Positions 25,501-34,078 of a DNA stretch of 45,635 bases are shown here, in pieces. The position numbers were made by a program, and so were the translations under genes. This DNA is from an uncultured SAR116 cluster alpha proteobacterium (GTDB lineage Bacteria; Pseudomonadota; Alphaproteobacteria; Puniceispirillales; Marisalimonadaceae). The notes below the pieces were generated by a model. The model ran no database searches. It worked only from the letters and a program-made list of their open reading frames with translations, and had not been told where the DNA came from. Every line of letters begins with the position of its first letter. Positions within the stretch are counted from its first letter, which is position 1. The stretch lies in contig CACJFI010000011.1 of the NCBI GenBank assembly GCA_902592615.1, forward strand, positions 1 through 45,635, written 5' to 3'.

Positions 25501-26004
25501 ATGAAAGAAAACAAAATTGGCGGCCAGTATTCAACCCCAATAATTCTTCCTGAACAGAAAGTTTTAAAAGAATGGTTGGATTATAATGGCCATATGAATG
25601 TTGCTTATTATACACTAGCATTTGACAAATCCTTAGATATATTTTTAGAAGATTTACTTGGAATTGGAGAAACTCATGCTTATGAAAATTCCCAGGGTCC
25701 TTTTGTTGTTCAAGCTCATTATCATTATTTAAGTGAGATGAAATTAAATGAAAAATTTAACGTACGCTTATTTGTAGTCGATTGCGATAAAAAAAAGATG
25801 CACTTATGTTTAGAAATTTTTTCACTGCTTCAAGAAAAAGTAATTGCAGTTGTTGAACAAGTTTTAATAAATGTAAATTTAAAACTACGTAAGTCTGAAC
25901 AATATCCATCATGGGCTTTTGAAAAACTTCTCAAACTAAAAAATGCTCATAAAAATGCCTCACTACCGTCTGCTTTTGGAAAATCAATTGGATTAAAGAA
26001 GTAG
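25501..26004 (+). CDS. Acyl-CoA thioesterase, 4HBT hotdog fold
   Basis: A 167-residue protein with the hotdog catalytic segment EWLDYNGHMNVAYYTLAFD (Asp27, Asn29, His31), followed by the long helix and the SEMKLNEKFNVRLFV strand. This matches 4-hydroxybenzoyl-CoA-type thioesterases and the betainyl-CoA thioesterases of carnitine breakdown. It would hydrolyse an acyl-CoA in the cytosol; the acyl group is not decided. It lies 21 bases after the VWA gene and 5 bases before the transporter gene, so all three may be co-transcribed. Confidence 0.78.
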   Translation: MKENKIGGQYSTPIILPEQKVLKEWLDYNGHMNVAYYTLAFDKSLDIFLEDLLGIGETHAYENSQGPFVVQAHYHYLSEMKLNEKFNVRLFVVDCDKKKMHLCLEIFSLLQEKVIAVVEQVLINVNLKLRKSEQYPSWAFEKLLKLKNAHKNASLPSAFGKSIGLKK

Positions 26005-26009
26005 AAAAA

Positions 26010-27317
26010 ATGATCATAAAATTAATCTTAACATGTTTTTGTTGGATTGCTGTTTTACCTATAATTTACGGACTTAATTTTGGTGAAACTTATATGTTTT
26101 TTTTAATATTTATATATTTTTTATTATTATTTTGGATGTTTTTATTCTCAAAAAAAACTACTAAGATAATTATTTCTCTTTTGTTTCTATTTACTTTTTT
26201 AATTTTAGATAATCTTCCATCAAAAGAGATTATTCTAAAAGCTGGAAACTTTTTTATTATTTTTTCTGCTTTCCTTCCAAGTTTATGGCTTTTAAGGGCT
26301 ACAGCTATCACAATGCCATCAGTTCAAAACACACAATCACTTCTATCAAAATTAAATGCAAAAAAAATACTTTCAGGGTTTCAAGTTACATCTCATTTTC
26401 TTGGAAGTGTAATTAACATTGGTTCTTTCCCGCTGTTATCGTCTGTACTACCTAAAAATTCAAAAATTAGTCTAAGACAGTCTGCTGGTGAAGCGTCAAT
26501 TCGTGGTATGAATACTGCGGTTTTATGGTCACCTTTTTTTGTTAGTTTTGCTGTTGGACAAATTTATCTTCCTGAAATGTCAGCATGGATGGGGATTGGA
26601 TTTGGAATCATCATAGCAACTCTTTTTAATCTTATAACAATAAAATTAATTATTGGAAAATTAACAATAAATTATCTTTTGGACTCTTTATCATGTATTA
26701 AACCAATATTTTCAAGATTACTAATTTTAGCAATATCTGTATTATTTGTTGGTCAAATTTTTAACAAAACTGCCTTGAATGCCATAATAATTGTAGTACC
26801 AATTTTAGTGTTTATTCAAATATTGAGACGACCAGAAACATTAAACTTCATTTTCAAAAATTTAAAAAATTTGATACAAAATTCTGGAGATGAAATGTTA
26901 CTAATTTCAGTATCAATGTTTTTAGGATCAATATTAACTAATTCTGTTGAAATTCAAAACTTTGTTAATAGTAATTTAGGTGATAATTTCCCTTTTTGGA
27001 TGATGATTATTTTATTACCCTTTGTAGTTTGGTGTTTCAGCTTAATCGGTATTCACCCAATAATCACTTCAGCTCCAATTTTATCTATATTTGGTCCTTT
27101 ATTATCCGTTTGGGAAGCAGCCTTTTTAATGCAAGCACATCTTATTGGTTGGTGTGCCGGTACAGCAATAAGTTTTACATCTCTTTCTGTCTTGACCAGT
27201 GCTGAAAATTTTCAAATCTCTGTATCTAAATTAGTATTTGGCCCTAACATTTTTGCCACATCTGGACTTGTAATCTTTGGGGCATTATTCTTAATTCTAT
27301 CAAACTATCTTTTCTAA
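26010..27317 (+). CDS. Multi-pass inner-membrane protein, ion-transporter-like
   Basis: A 435-residue membrane protein with 11-12 hydrophobic segments and few soluble loops. Two halves each carry a polar re-entrant-like stretch: NIGSFPLLSSVLP and QSAGEASIRGMNTAVLWSPFF in the first, IGIHPIITSAPILS and WCAGTAISFTSLSVLTSAEN in the second. Such paired loops recall the ion transporter (IT/DASS-like) superfamily of organic anion carriers. I cannot name the family with confidence. It follows the thioesterase closely and overlaps the convergent DMT gene by 18 bases at its end. Confidence 0.6.
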   Translation: MIIKLILTCFCWIAVLPIIYGLNFGETYMFFLIFIYFLLLFWMFLFSKKTTKIIISLLFLFTFLILDNLPSKEIILKAGNFFIIFSAFLPSLWLLRATAITMPSVQNTQSLLSKLNAKKILSGFQVTSHFLGSVINIGSFPLLSSVLPKNSKISLRQSAGEASIRGMNTAVLWSPFFVSFAVGQIYLPEMSAWMGIGFGIIIATLFNLITIKLIIGKLTINYLLDSLSCIKPIFSRLLILAISVLFVGQIFNKTALNAIIIVVPILVFIQILRRPETLNFIFKNLKNLIQNSGDEMLLISVSMFLGSILTNSVEIQNFVNSNLGDNFPFWMMIILLPFVVWCFSLIGIHPIITSAPILSIFGPLLSVWEAAFLMQAHLIGWCAGTAISFTSLSVLTSAENFQISVSKLVFGPNIFATSGLVIFGALFLILSNYLF

Positions 27318-28214
27318 AGTATCATTTGAATTAATTTTATCTAATTTATGTTCTATATAAGAAACATAACATACACACATCATAATTAATGTGCCCCCGA
27401 AAATTACAAAAGGATCAAATTTTTCATCGAAAATAAATAAACCTACCATAGATGCCCATACAAGTTGTAAAAACAATATAGGTTGAGTAACTACCATTGG
27501 CGCAACTTTTATAGCTTTTGTCATAGTTATATGTCCAATAGTTGCTATTATAGCAGTAACAGTGAGTACTAAAAATGCTTTAATTGAGATAGGCTCCCAA
27601 CTATAAATTGCAGAAGGAATTAAAAAGATTGTTGTAAAAATGGATAACATTGCAACAATTTCAGAAGAGGTTCTTTCTTTCGATACTACTTTAGCAATTA
27701 AATAAGACATAGTGAAAACTACAGTTGCTAATAACATACTTATCTGACCGCTTTCAATGACCTTAAAACCTGGTCTTAAAATTATTAGAGCACCTATAAA
27801 AGATATTATTATTGCTAGAAACCTGTGTTTATATAAAGTTTCATTGAGTATAAAACATGCTCCAAAAGATACAAAAATATATGTTAAAAAACCAATTGCG
27901 GTCACCTCTGCGACAGGAATAACAGACATAGCATAAAACCATAAAGTTACACCAATAGAATGAACCAAACCTCTTAAAATAAATTTTTTCATCAGTGGTT
28001 TGTCAGGTTTAAATTTAGTTAGTGAAATCAATGAAGGAATTAATAGTATTGTTCCCATAGCATATCTTAAAAAAGCAGCCTGCGGCGCAGGAACTTCTCC
28101 TTCTAAATACCGAACTGTTGCTGTAACACCTACAAACAAAATTGTAGTAATCACCATCCACAAAATACCAATTAAAGATTGATTCAAATCAATATCCTTT
28201 ATTTTATTTACCAT
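27300..28214 (-). CDS. EamA/DMT-family permease
   Basis: A 304-residue inner-membrane protein with ten hydrophobic segments arranged as two five-segment EamA repeats. The first runs from about residue 15, with a PAPQAAFLRYAMGTILL stretch; the second from about 155, with LIAKVVSKERTSSEIVAML and PMVVTQPILFLQLVWASMVG. RhaT/SAM-like members export amino acids, purines or other metabolites; the substrate is unknown. It is convergent with, and overlaps, the upstream transporter gene. No clear ribosome binding site is seen at the ATG. Confidence 0.85.
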   Translation of the reverse strand: MVNKIKDIDLNQSLIGILWMVITTILFVGVTATVRYLEGEVPAPQAAFLRYAMGTILLIPSLISLTKFKPDKPLMKKFILRGLVHSIGVTLWFYAMSVIPVAEVTAIGFLTYIFVSFGACFILNETLYKHRFLAIIISFIGALIILRPGFKVIESGQISMLLATVVFTMSYLIAKVVSKERTSSEIVAMLSIFTTIFLIPSAIYSWEPISIKAFLVLTVTAIIATIGHITMTKAIKVAPMVVTQPILFLQLVWASMVGLFIFDEKFDPFVIFGGTLIMMCVCYVSYIEHKLDKINSNDTLEKIV

Positions 28215-28257
28215 GTTAATTAAATAATTAAGTTAAGTCTAACTATTTGTTTTAAAA

Positions 28258-29883
28258 TTACATTCCTTGGTAATTAGGACCACCTCCACCTTGAGGTGTC
28301 ACCCAGTTAATATTTTGAGTAGGATCTTTGATGTCACATGTCTTACAGTGAACACAATTTTGTGAGTTGATTTGAAGTTTTGGTTTATTATCATTCATAA
28401 CTATCTCATAAACACCTGCAGGACAATATCTTGTCTCGGGATTATCATATAATTCAAAATTGGTATTTATAGGAACCTCCTCATCTTTAAGCTGTAAGTG
28501 ACAAGGTTGGTTTTCTTCGTGATTTGTACCAGAAAAAGAAACATTTGTAAGTTTATCAAAACTAATGACATTATCAGGTTTTGGATACTTTATTTCTTCA
28601 TAATTATGTTTTTTCCCAAGACTTTGGTGGTCAGTTCCGTGATGATCAATTGTCCACGGCGCATTTCCACGAAAAATATATGTATCAATTGCACTGTACA
28701 ATATAGCTTTCCAGAAACCCCATTTAAAAGAAGGTCTAATATTTCTTACTTTATACAATTCTTTCCACAGCCAACTTTTTTTAATTGCGTTTTCGTACTC
28801 TAATATTTGGTCTTTAGTATCTATGTTTTCGAAAATTGACTGTGCAGCTATTATACCCGATTTCATCGCAAGATGAGTTCCTTTAATTTTTGGCACGTTA
28901 AGAAAACCAGCCTCACAACCTACAAACAGTCCACCAGGAAAAGTCAATTTAGGTAAAGACTGAACACCACCCTCATTCAAAGCTCGAGCACCATAATTAA
29001 TTCTTCTTCCACCTTTGAGTATTTTCTTAATTTCTGGATGATGTTTAAACCTTTGAAACTCTAGATATGGAGATAAATAAGGATTTTTGTAATCTAAACC
29101 TATAACAAACCCAATTGAAATCTTATTATTGTCTAAATGGTATAAAAAAGATCCACCGTATGTATCATTATCTAGTGGCCAACCAGTTGTATGCATTATA
29201 CTTCCAGGACTACTTTTATCTGGTGAAATTTCCCACAATTCTTTAATTCCAATACCATAAGTTTGTGGAGAATTTTCTAAATTAAGATTAAACTTTTCCA
29301 TTAATGTTTTTCCAAGATGCCCCCTACAACCTTCCGAAAATATTGTTTGTTTGGCTCGTAATTCTATGCCTCTTTCAAAATTAGGACCCTCAGAACCATC
29401 CTTTAACCTTCCCATATCACATGTTGCTACACCAACAACTTTATTATTTTCGTCATACAATACTTCTGAAGCTGAAAACCCAGGATAGATTTCAACTTCA
29501 AGCTCCTCAGCCTGTTGTGCCAACCATTTTGTAAAATCACTTAAACTTATTATATAATTACCCTTGTTATGCATTTGTGGAGGGGTAGGAAGTTGATATG
29601 ACTTAGTTTCTGTTAGATATAAAAATTTATCATTAGTAGCTTGAGTTTTTAGTGGACTATTTTTTGTTTTCCATTCTGGTATAAGTTCGTCTAATGCTTT
29701 GGTTTCAATTACTGCACCAGATACAATGTGAGCTCCAACCTCAGAACCTTTTTCTATCACACAAACTGATAACTCTGAATTAACTTTTTTACTTAGTTGT
29801 TTTAATTTTATAGCTGCACTTAATCCGGAAGGACCAGCTCCTACAACAACTACGTCATATTTCATCATTTCTCTGTTAGTCAT
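28258..29883 (-). CDS. etfD: Electron transfer flavoprotein-ubiquinone oxidoreductase
   Basis: A full-length 541-residue ETF-QO. The FAD-binding GAGPSG is at 15-20, the quinone-site region includes GGVQSLPKLTFPGG and GCEAGFLNVPKIKGTH, and the C-terminal [4Fe-4S] cysteines are Cys487, 510, 513 and 516, in YCPAG and CVHCKTCDIKDP. It moves electrons from acyl-CoA and methyl-amine dehydrogenases, via ETF, to ubiquinone at the inner membrane. AAGG seven bases before the ATG supports this start. The etfA and etfB genes are not in the window. Confidence 0.95.
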   Translation of the reverse strand: MTNREMMKYDVVVVGAGPSGLSAAIKLKQLSKKVNSELSVCVIEKGSEVGAHIVSGAVIETKALDELIPEWKTKNSPLKTQATNDKFLYLTETKSYQLPTPPQMHNKGNYIISLSDFTKWLAQQAEELEVEIYPGFSASEVLYDENNKVVGVATCDMGRLKDGSEGPNFERGIELRAKQTIFSEGCRGHLGKTLMEKFNLNLENSPQTYGIGIKELWEISPDKSSPGSIMHTTGWPLDNDTYGGSFLYHLDNNKISIGFVIGLDYKNPYLSPYLEFQRFKHHPEIKKILKGGRRINYGARALNEGGVQSLPKLTFPGGLFVGCEAGFLNVPKIKGTHLAMKSGIIAAQSIFENIDTKDQILEYENAIKKSWLWKELYKVRNIRPSFKWGFWKAILYSAIDTYIFRGNAPWTIDHHGTDHQSLGKKHNYEEIKYPKPDNVISFDKLTNVSFSGTNHEENQPCHLQLKDEEVPINTNFELYDNPETRYCPAGVYEIVMNDNKPKLQINSQNCVHCKTCDIKDPTQNINWVTPQGGGGPNYQGM

Positions 29884-29918
29884 TAAATCGCCTTAAGGTT
29901 TGTTTGAAAAAATTTACT

Positions 29919-29949
29919 TTGACACTAGTAATTTTAAAATTTGTTTATA
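29919..29949 (+). promoter_or_regulatory. Weak candidate promoter between etfD and the 32-residue gene
   Basis: A consensus TTGACA (29919-29924) is followed by TTTATA (29944-29949) at a spacing of 19 bases, longer than ideal. It would start transcription about 35 bases before the small gene at 29991. The -35 match is exact but the spacing makes this uncertain. Confidence 0.3.
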
Positions 29950-29990
29950 TTATGTATTTAGTATTTAGTTATTAAAAAAAAAGGTCTAAA

Positions 29991-30089
29991 ATGAATCCTG
30001 ATGTCGGTATTATTTTGTTAATTTTATATCCTATAGTACTCGTTGGTGCAATTATTTGGTTTGGGAAACATTCTGTATCCCCTGATTAA
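29991..30089 (+). CDS. Very small single-span membrane protein
   Basis: A 32-codon frame starts at ATG 29991 behind an AAGG site (29981-29984, six-base spacing). It encodes a short N-terminus (MNPDVG), one hydrophobic segment of about 20 residues (IILLILYPIVLVGAIIWF) and a short polar tail. It points toward, and overlaps by 38 bases, the end of the SufU-like gene on the other strand. I do not recognise it; the size resembles accessory subunits of respiratory complexes. Support is the binding site, the clean hydrophobic segment, and the otherwise empty space between etfD and the SufU-like gene. Confidence 0.5.
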   Translation: MNPDVGIILLILYPIVLVGAIIWFGKHSVSPD

Positions 30090-30522
30090 TTACTTGATTT
30101 TCTTTTAAATCAACAGATTTGCAAGTTGCCTCAAATGGCATCGTAATACACTTATGTCTATTTTTTATTTCCCTGATTGGTTCAAAAATCTCCATTTCAA
30201 TTGGCAAATGATCTGACAAGTCTTTTTCAGTATTTTCAAGCCAACTTAAGAATTCATTTAAAAATCTTTCATCTGGAACTTTTTTATTTTTAAATAAATC
30301 AACAACTAACCCTGCAGAAGCCTCACATAATGCACACCCCCTTACAACTGCCGAAATATCAATTATTTTAGTTTCTACTAATTTTATTCGAACTTTTACT
30401 TCATCGCCGCACATAGGGTTACGCATTTCAAAAGATCGATTAAAATCTTCTAATGCAATTATTTTTTTATTTTTCGCAGCAAGACTTAATATTTTTTCTT
30501 GATAGATTGATAGATTATTCAA
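30052..30522 (-). CDS. SufU/IscU-like iron-sulfur assembly protein
   Basis: A 156-residue protein of the NifU N-terminal (IscU/SufU) fold. The metal-site residues are Cys38 and Asp40 in NPMCGD, Cys63 in RGCALCEAS and Cys125 in RHKCITMPFEA, the spacing seen in SufU. SufU-type proteins carry sulfur from the cysteine desulfurase or act as scaffolds. It starts at TTG 30522, directly after the stop codon of the 43-residue gene (30523), so translation is probably coupled. No other suf or isc gene is in the window. The last 25 residues are a non-conserved tail. Confidence 0.85.
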   Translation of the reverse strand: MNNLSIYQEKILSLAAKNKKIIALEDFNRSFEMRNPMCGDEVKVRIKLVETKIIDISAVVRGCALCEASAGLVVDLFKNKKVPDERFLNEFLSWLENTEKDLSDHLPIEMEIFEPIREIKNRHKCITMPFEATCKSVDLKENQVINQGIQNVSQTK

Positions 30523-30654
30523 TTATTGATTTACCATTAATAATACAACGCTTGCTACTGCGATTGCGTAAAATACATATAATAAAATGTGAGTGTTTTC
30601 GTAGACATTTTCTTCAGGAACACCGTCAGGCAAATCTTTTTTATTTTTTTTCAT
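30523..30654 (-). CDS. Small single-span membrane protein upstream of the SufU-like gene
   Basis: A 43-codon frame reads MKKNKKDLPDGVPEEN, then a 20-residue hydrophobic segment (ILLYVFYAIAVASVVLLMV) and stops. The charged, proline-containing N-terminus followed by one membrane span suggests a membrane-anchored small protein with its N-terminus in the cytosol. Its TAA is immediately followed by the TTG start of the SufU-like gene with no spare base. I do not recognise the family. The composition and tight junction argue that it is real. Confidence 0.6.
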   Translation of the reverse strand: MKKNKKDLPDGVPEENVYENTHILLYVFYAIAVASVVLLMVNQ

Positions 30655-30709
30655 TTTTTCCTCAATATTCTATGGGACAATTTTCTTTTTAATCTAATTA
30701 CTTTACAAT

Positions 30710-32404
30710 TTACAAATAAATTTTCCATACAAAGATGAAAATTAATAAAATAATAAAAAGTTGTACAACTATTAAAGTATCTTGACCAACCTCTCTGTCA
30801 AAAACCTTGTTTTTTATCATTGTATTAGCAAAAAACTTTTTTATAAATATAAAAATAAATTCAAAAAATCGTTCAATTTTTTTATTTATATTATTAATAA
30901 GATCTGATATAGGTAATAAAATCCCAGGTAACATTTTTCTATAAATCCAATCACTATTTAATACAGTTGAGTTTAGCTCTGGGGGATATATTTTGAAATG
31001 CCATAAACATATAAAAGCGAAAGCAGCAAATGTTAAAAGCTGCAACTGTCCAATAACGTGACTAAAGTCATATGGCTGATATTGGATTTGATAGGGTAAG
31101 ATTTCATAAAAATAAGATGGTAAAATACCAATTAATATGCAGAGAATTGAAGCAATAATCATTGCTATTATCATATTCAAAGGAGATTCTTTTGATTTAA
31201 TATTACTTTCATTAGCAAAAAAGGCAAAGAAAGGAACTCTTATACCTGAATAAATTAACACCCCAGCAGAAGAAAATAAAAGCATAAAGTAGGCAAAAAC
31301 TAGACCTTCTTTACCCAGTGCGGACAATATTAAGGTTTTTGTAACGAAACCACTAAATAGAGGAAAAGCAGATAAAGAAACAGCACCTATAATTGTACAA
31401 ATAGCGGTGATTGGCATATATTTAAAAAGACCACCTAACTCAGAAGCTTTACAAGTTCTTGTTCTATATAAAACTGCTCCCATACCCATAAAAAGTAATC
31501 CCTTATAAAGTATATGAACTATTGCATGAGCTACAGCTCCATTTATAGCTAATTCTGTACCAACTCCTATAGCAACAATCATAAAACCAAGTTGAGTATT
31601 TAAACAATAAGTCAAAACTCTTCGCAAATCATTTTCAATAATTGCAAAAAACATTGGGAAAAATGTCATAATTACACCAATTAAAATTAGAATTTCAGTA
31701 CCAGCAAAAGATTTTGCAAAACAAAAAATAGCTAATTTTGTTGTGAATACAGAAAGTGCAACTGTACCTATCTCTGAAGCTTCGGGGTAAGAGTCTTGTA
31801 ACCAACCATTTAATAGTGGAAAAGCAGCTTTTATTCCAAAAGCTATAAAAATTAACTGACCATATAAGGAATTAATGTTAAAATTTCTAAATTCTGCATT
31901 ACCAGTCTCTGACATTAATAAAATTGCACCTGCTAACAAAAACATTCCAGAACCAATTTGGACTATAAGGTATCTGAAAGCTGCTCCATATGATTTATTT
32001 GTTTTACCAGCAAAAATTAAAAAAACTGAAGTAATTGCTGTTGCTTCCCACCACACAAATAAAGTAAATAAGTCACCAGCATGAACTGCAGCAATAGCTG
32101 CCCCACTATAACTCATAATTGCCATATGCTGGTTCCAGTGTTTTACGTGAGCTCCATAAATGACATTTAATACAGCGGCCACGTGAAAGATGATTGCAAA
32201 TGGAAGTGTTAATGGATCTGATTGGAATAAAATGAACTCAATATCCATTAGAGTGATTTTAGTATGTAAACCAAATCCTAATGTTAATGCATAAGCTGAT
32301 ATTAGGATCAAAACCAACATATAAATCTGTCTTAAAATATGTGGTAAAAAGGGTATTAATAATGCCCCAATTATCATTATAAAACCTGGAGGAAAATTAA
32401 TCAT
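30710..32404 (-). CDS. Mrp antiporter subunit, NuoL/M-like (third D-type, possible MrpA N-terminal equivalent)
   Basis: A 564-residue polytopic protein with about 15 membrane segments of the proton-translocating ND2/4/5 family. It keeps the channel glutamate in LFVWWEATAI and the lysine in GIKAAFPLLNGWL, plus a HAIVHILYKGLLFMG helix. It is the last gene of the operon. It is longer than the two MrpD-like proteins and could take the place of the N-terminal part of MrpA, which is otherwise missing. Its start overlaps the end of the 75-residue gene by 8 bases. Confidence 0.85.
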   Translation of the reverse strand: MINFPPGFIMIIGALLIPFLPHILRQIYMLVLILISAYALTLGFGLHTKITLMDIEFILFQSDPLTLPFAIIFHVAAVLNVIYGAHVKHWNQHMAIMSYSGAAIAAVHAGDLFTLFVWWEATAITSVFLIFAGKTNKSYGAAFRYLIVQIGSGMFLLAGAILLMSETGNAEFRNFNINSLYGQLIFIAFGIKAAFPLLNGWLQDSYPEASEIGTVALSVFTTKLAIFCFAKSFAGTEILILIGVIMTFFPMFFAIIENDLRRVLTYCLNTQLGFMIVAIGVGTELAINGAVAHAIVHILYKGLLFMGMGAVLYRTRTCKASELGGLFKYMPITAICTIIGAVSLSAFPLFSGFVTKTLILSALGKEGLVFAYFMLLFSSAGVLIYSGIRVPFFAFFANESNIKSKESPLNMIIAMIIASILCILIGILPSYFYEILPYQIQYQPYDFSHVIGQLQLLTFAAFAFICLWHFKIYPPELNSTVLNSDWIYRKMLPGILLPISDLINNINKKIERFFEFIFIFIKKFFANTMIKNKVFDREVGQDTLIVVQLFIILLIFIFVWKIYL

Positions 32405-32624
32405 CGTAATAATCTTCGTTTTTCATTAACAATGAGCGTAAAATAATAGCGATCACAAAAATAGTTACACATGAAAAGAAACCAAAAATTGCTGGAAAGA
32501 ATAATACATCTTCTATTGATGTTTCTCCATGCCTATGCCCAATTAATTCAAAAATTAGAAATATAATACAGAGAAAAAGTACTGAGGTATTTATTTTACC
32601 AAATTTTTCAATTAAATACCTCAT
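32397..32624 (-). CDS. Small two-span membrane protein of the Mrp operon
   Basis: A 75-residue protein with two hydrophobic segments (about 14-28 and 43-66), a GHRHGE loop between them, and an acidic tail (NEDYYDD). It overlaps the gene before it by 4 bases and the one after it by 8, so it is clearly part of the operon. It is not one of the seven classical Mrp subunits. I infer an accessory subunit; no function is known to me. Confidence 0.75.
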   Translation of the reverse strand: MRYLIEKFGKINTSVLFLCIIFLIFELIGHRHGETSIEDVLFFPAIFGFFSCVTIFVIAIILRSLLMKNEDYYDD

Positions 32625-34078
32625 ATTTTACTCACAATCATAGATGTTAGATTTTGAAAAGGCTCTATAAAAAAGAATAATAAAATAGTCAATAAAGAAG
32701 TTATTAAAGTTGGTATTAAAATAAGTTTTGGTATTTTTAAATTAATTTCTCTTTCTTTTTTAAAAAAGAATGCTCTAGCCGGGATTTCCATTAAATAAAA
32801 TGCATTTAGCATAGTAGATATACAAAAAACAGCTATAACAACTACATAATCACTGTCAGCTGCACCTAATATTAAGTAGAATTTACTCCAAGAACCTGCC
32901 ATTGGAGGAACTCCAATTATTGAAAGTGAACCAATAAAAAAAGAAAGAAAAATTAGAGGCGCTGCTGTACCGTGACCATTTAAATCTGAAATTTTTGAAA
33001 TCTTTGCTCCAACATAAAGAGCTCCTGCTACAAAAAAAAGAGTAATCTTACCAGTAGCGTGTGTAATTATGTGTAAAGCAGCGCCTTGTGTTGCCATTGA
33101 AGTAGCCAATGCTCCACCTAAAGTAATATAAGACAGTTGACTAATTGTTGAGAATGCTAGCCTTGCTTTTAAATCATCTTTGTAAATAGCTATTATACTT
33201 GTTGCTAGAAGAGTAAAGGATGCTAGCCAAATTAACCAATCTGAAGCTCCTGTTTTGGCTAAAAAATCTATTCCAAAAACATTTGTCAGCACTATTAACA
33301 TCGTAAACACACCTGCTTTTACAACTGCTACAGCATGTAAAAGGGCAGAAACAGGTGTAGGAGCAACCATGGCGGCAGGAAGCCATTTATGAATTGGTAT
33401 TAGTGCTGCCTTTCCAATTCCAAAAACAAACATTGCTAACAATAGTGGGGTATAAGCTAAATTTATTTTACCATTTAAAACACCACTTTGAGACATTTCT
33501 AGAGAACCTGTAGCAACCCAAACCCATATAATTGCTGGAAGCAGTAATATGACCGAAGATCCGACCAAAATGGACATATATAATCGTCCCGCTTTTTGAG
33601 CCATTTCATTCTGCTTATGAGTAACTAATGGATATGTTGAAAATGTAAGCACTTCATAAAAAATGAATAAAGTTAGTAAATCACCAGCATAAGCAAGACA
33701 TAAAGCGGCATGAATAGCCATTGCATAAAATGTATAAAATCTTGTTTGATTTTTTTCCTTATTTCCTCTCATGTAGCCGATTGAATACGTAGCTGCAAAA
33801 ATCCATAAAAATGAAGCGACTAGTCCAAAAATAGCTCCCAAGGGTGTGACTTTAAAACCAATTGATATTCCTTCAGCAATTTTAATAATTTCTAAATTTA
33901 TGCTTTGATTATTAAGTGCCGAGCTCATAATATTAAAGGCACCCCAAGAACTAATAACACCGCCGATTGGTCCCAAGCAATCTCTTAAAATTGAATTTTT
34001 TGAAATTAATGGAGTTAAAACACAAACAATTAGAGGTGCTGAAATTGTGATTAATATAAAATTTTCAATTGATATCAT
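32621..34078 (-). CDS. Mrp antiporter subunit D-like (second copy)
   Basis: A 485-residue ND2/4/5-type membrane protein with about 14 segments. It shows the glutamate in LFIFYEVLTFS, the lysine in GIGKAALIPIHKWL, and the AMVAPTPVSALLHAVAVVKAG block typical of MrpD/NuoN-like subunits. It is one of three such subunits in the operon and presumably one ion-translocating module of the complex. It overlaps both neighbours by 4 bases. Confidence 0.88.
   Translation of the reverse strand: MISIENFILITISAPLIVCVLTPLISKNSILRDCLGPIGGVISSWGAFNIMSSALNNQSINLEIIKIAEGISIGFKVTPLGAIFGLVASFLWIFAATYSIGYMRGNKEKNQTRFYTFYAMAIHAALCLAYAGDLLTLFIFYEVLTFSTYPLVTHKQNEMAQKAGRLYMSILVGSSVILLLPAIIWVWVATGSLEMSQSGVLNGKINLAYTPLLLAMFVFGIGKAALIPIHKWLPAAMVAPTPVSALLHAVAVVKAGVFTMLIVLTNVFGIDFLAKTGASDWLIWLASFTLLATSIIAIYKDDLKARLAFSTISQLSYITLGGALATSMATQGAALHIITHATGKITLFFVAGALYVGAKISKISDLNGHGTAAPLIFLSFFIGSLSIIGVPPMAGSWSKFYLILGAADSDYVVVIAVFCISTMLNAFYLMEIPARAFFFKKEREINLKIPKLILIPTLITSLLTILLFFFIEPFQNLTSMIVSKI

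Noticed and set aside
28498-28803. 101-codon + strand frame within etfD
   Set aside because: Antisense to conserved ETF-QO sequence, no ribosome binding site, unlikely composition.
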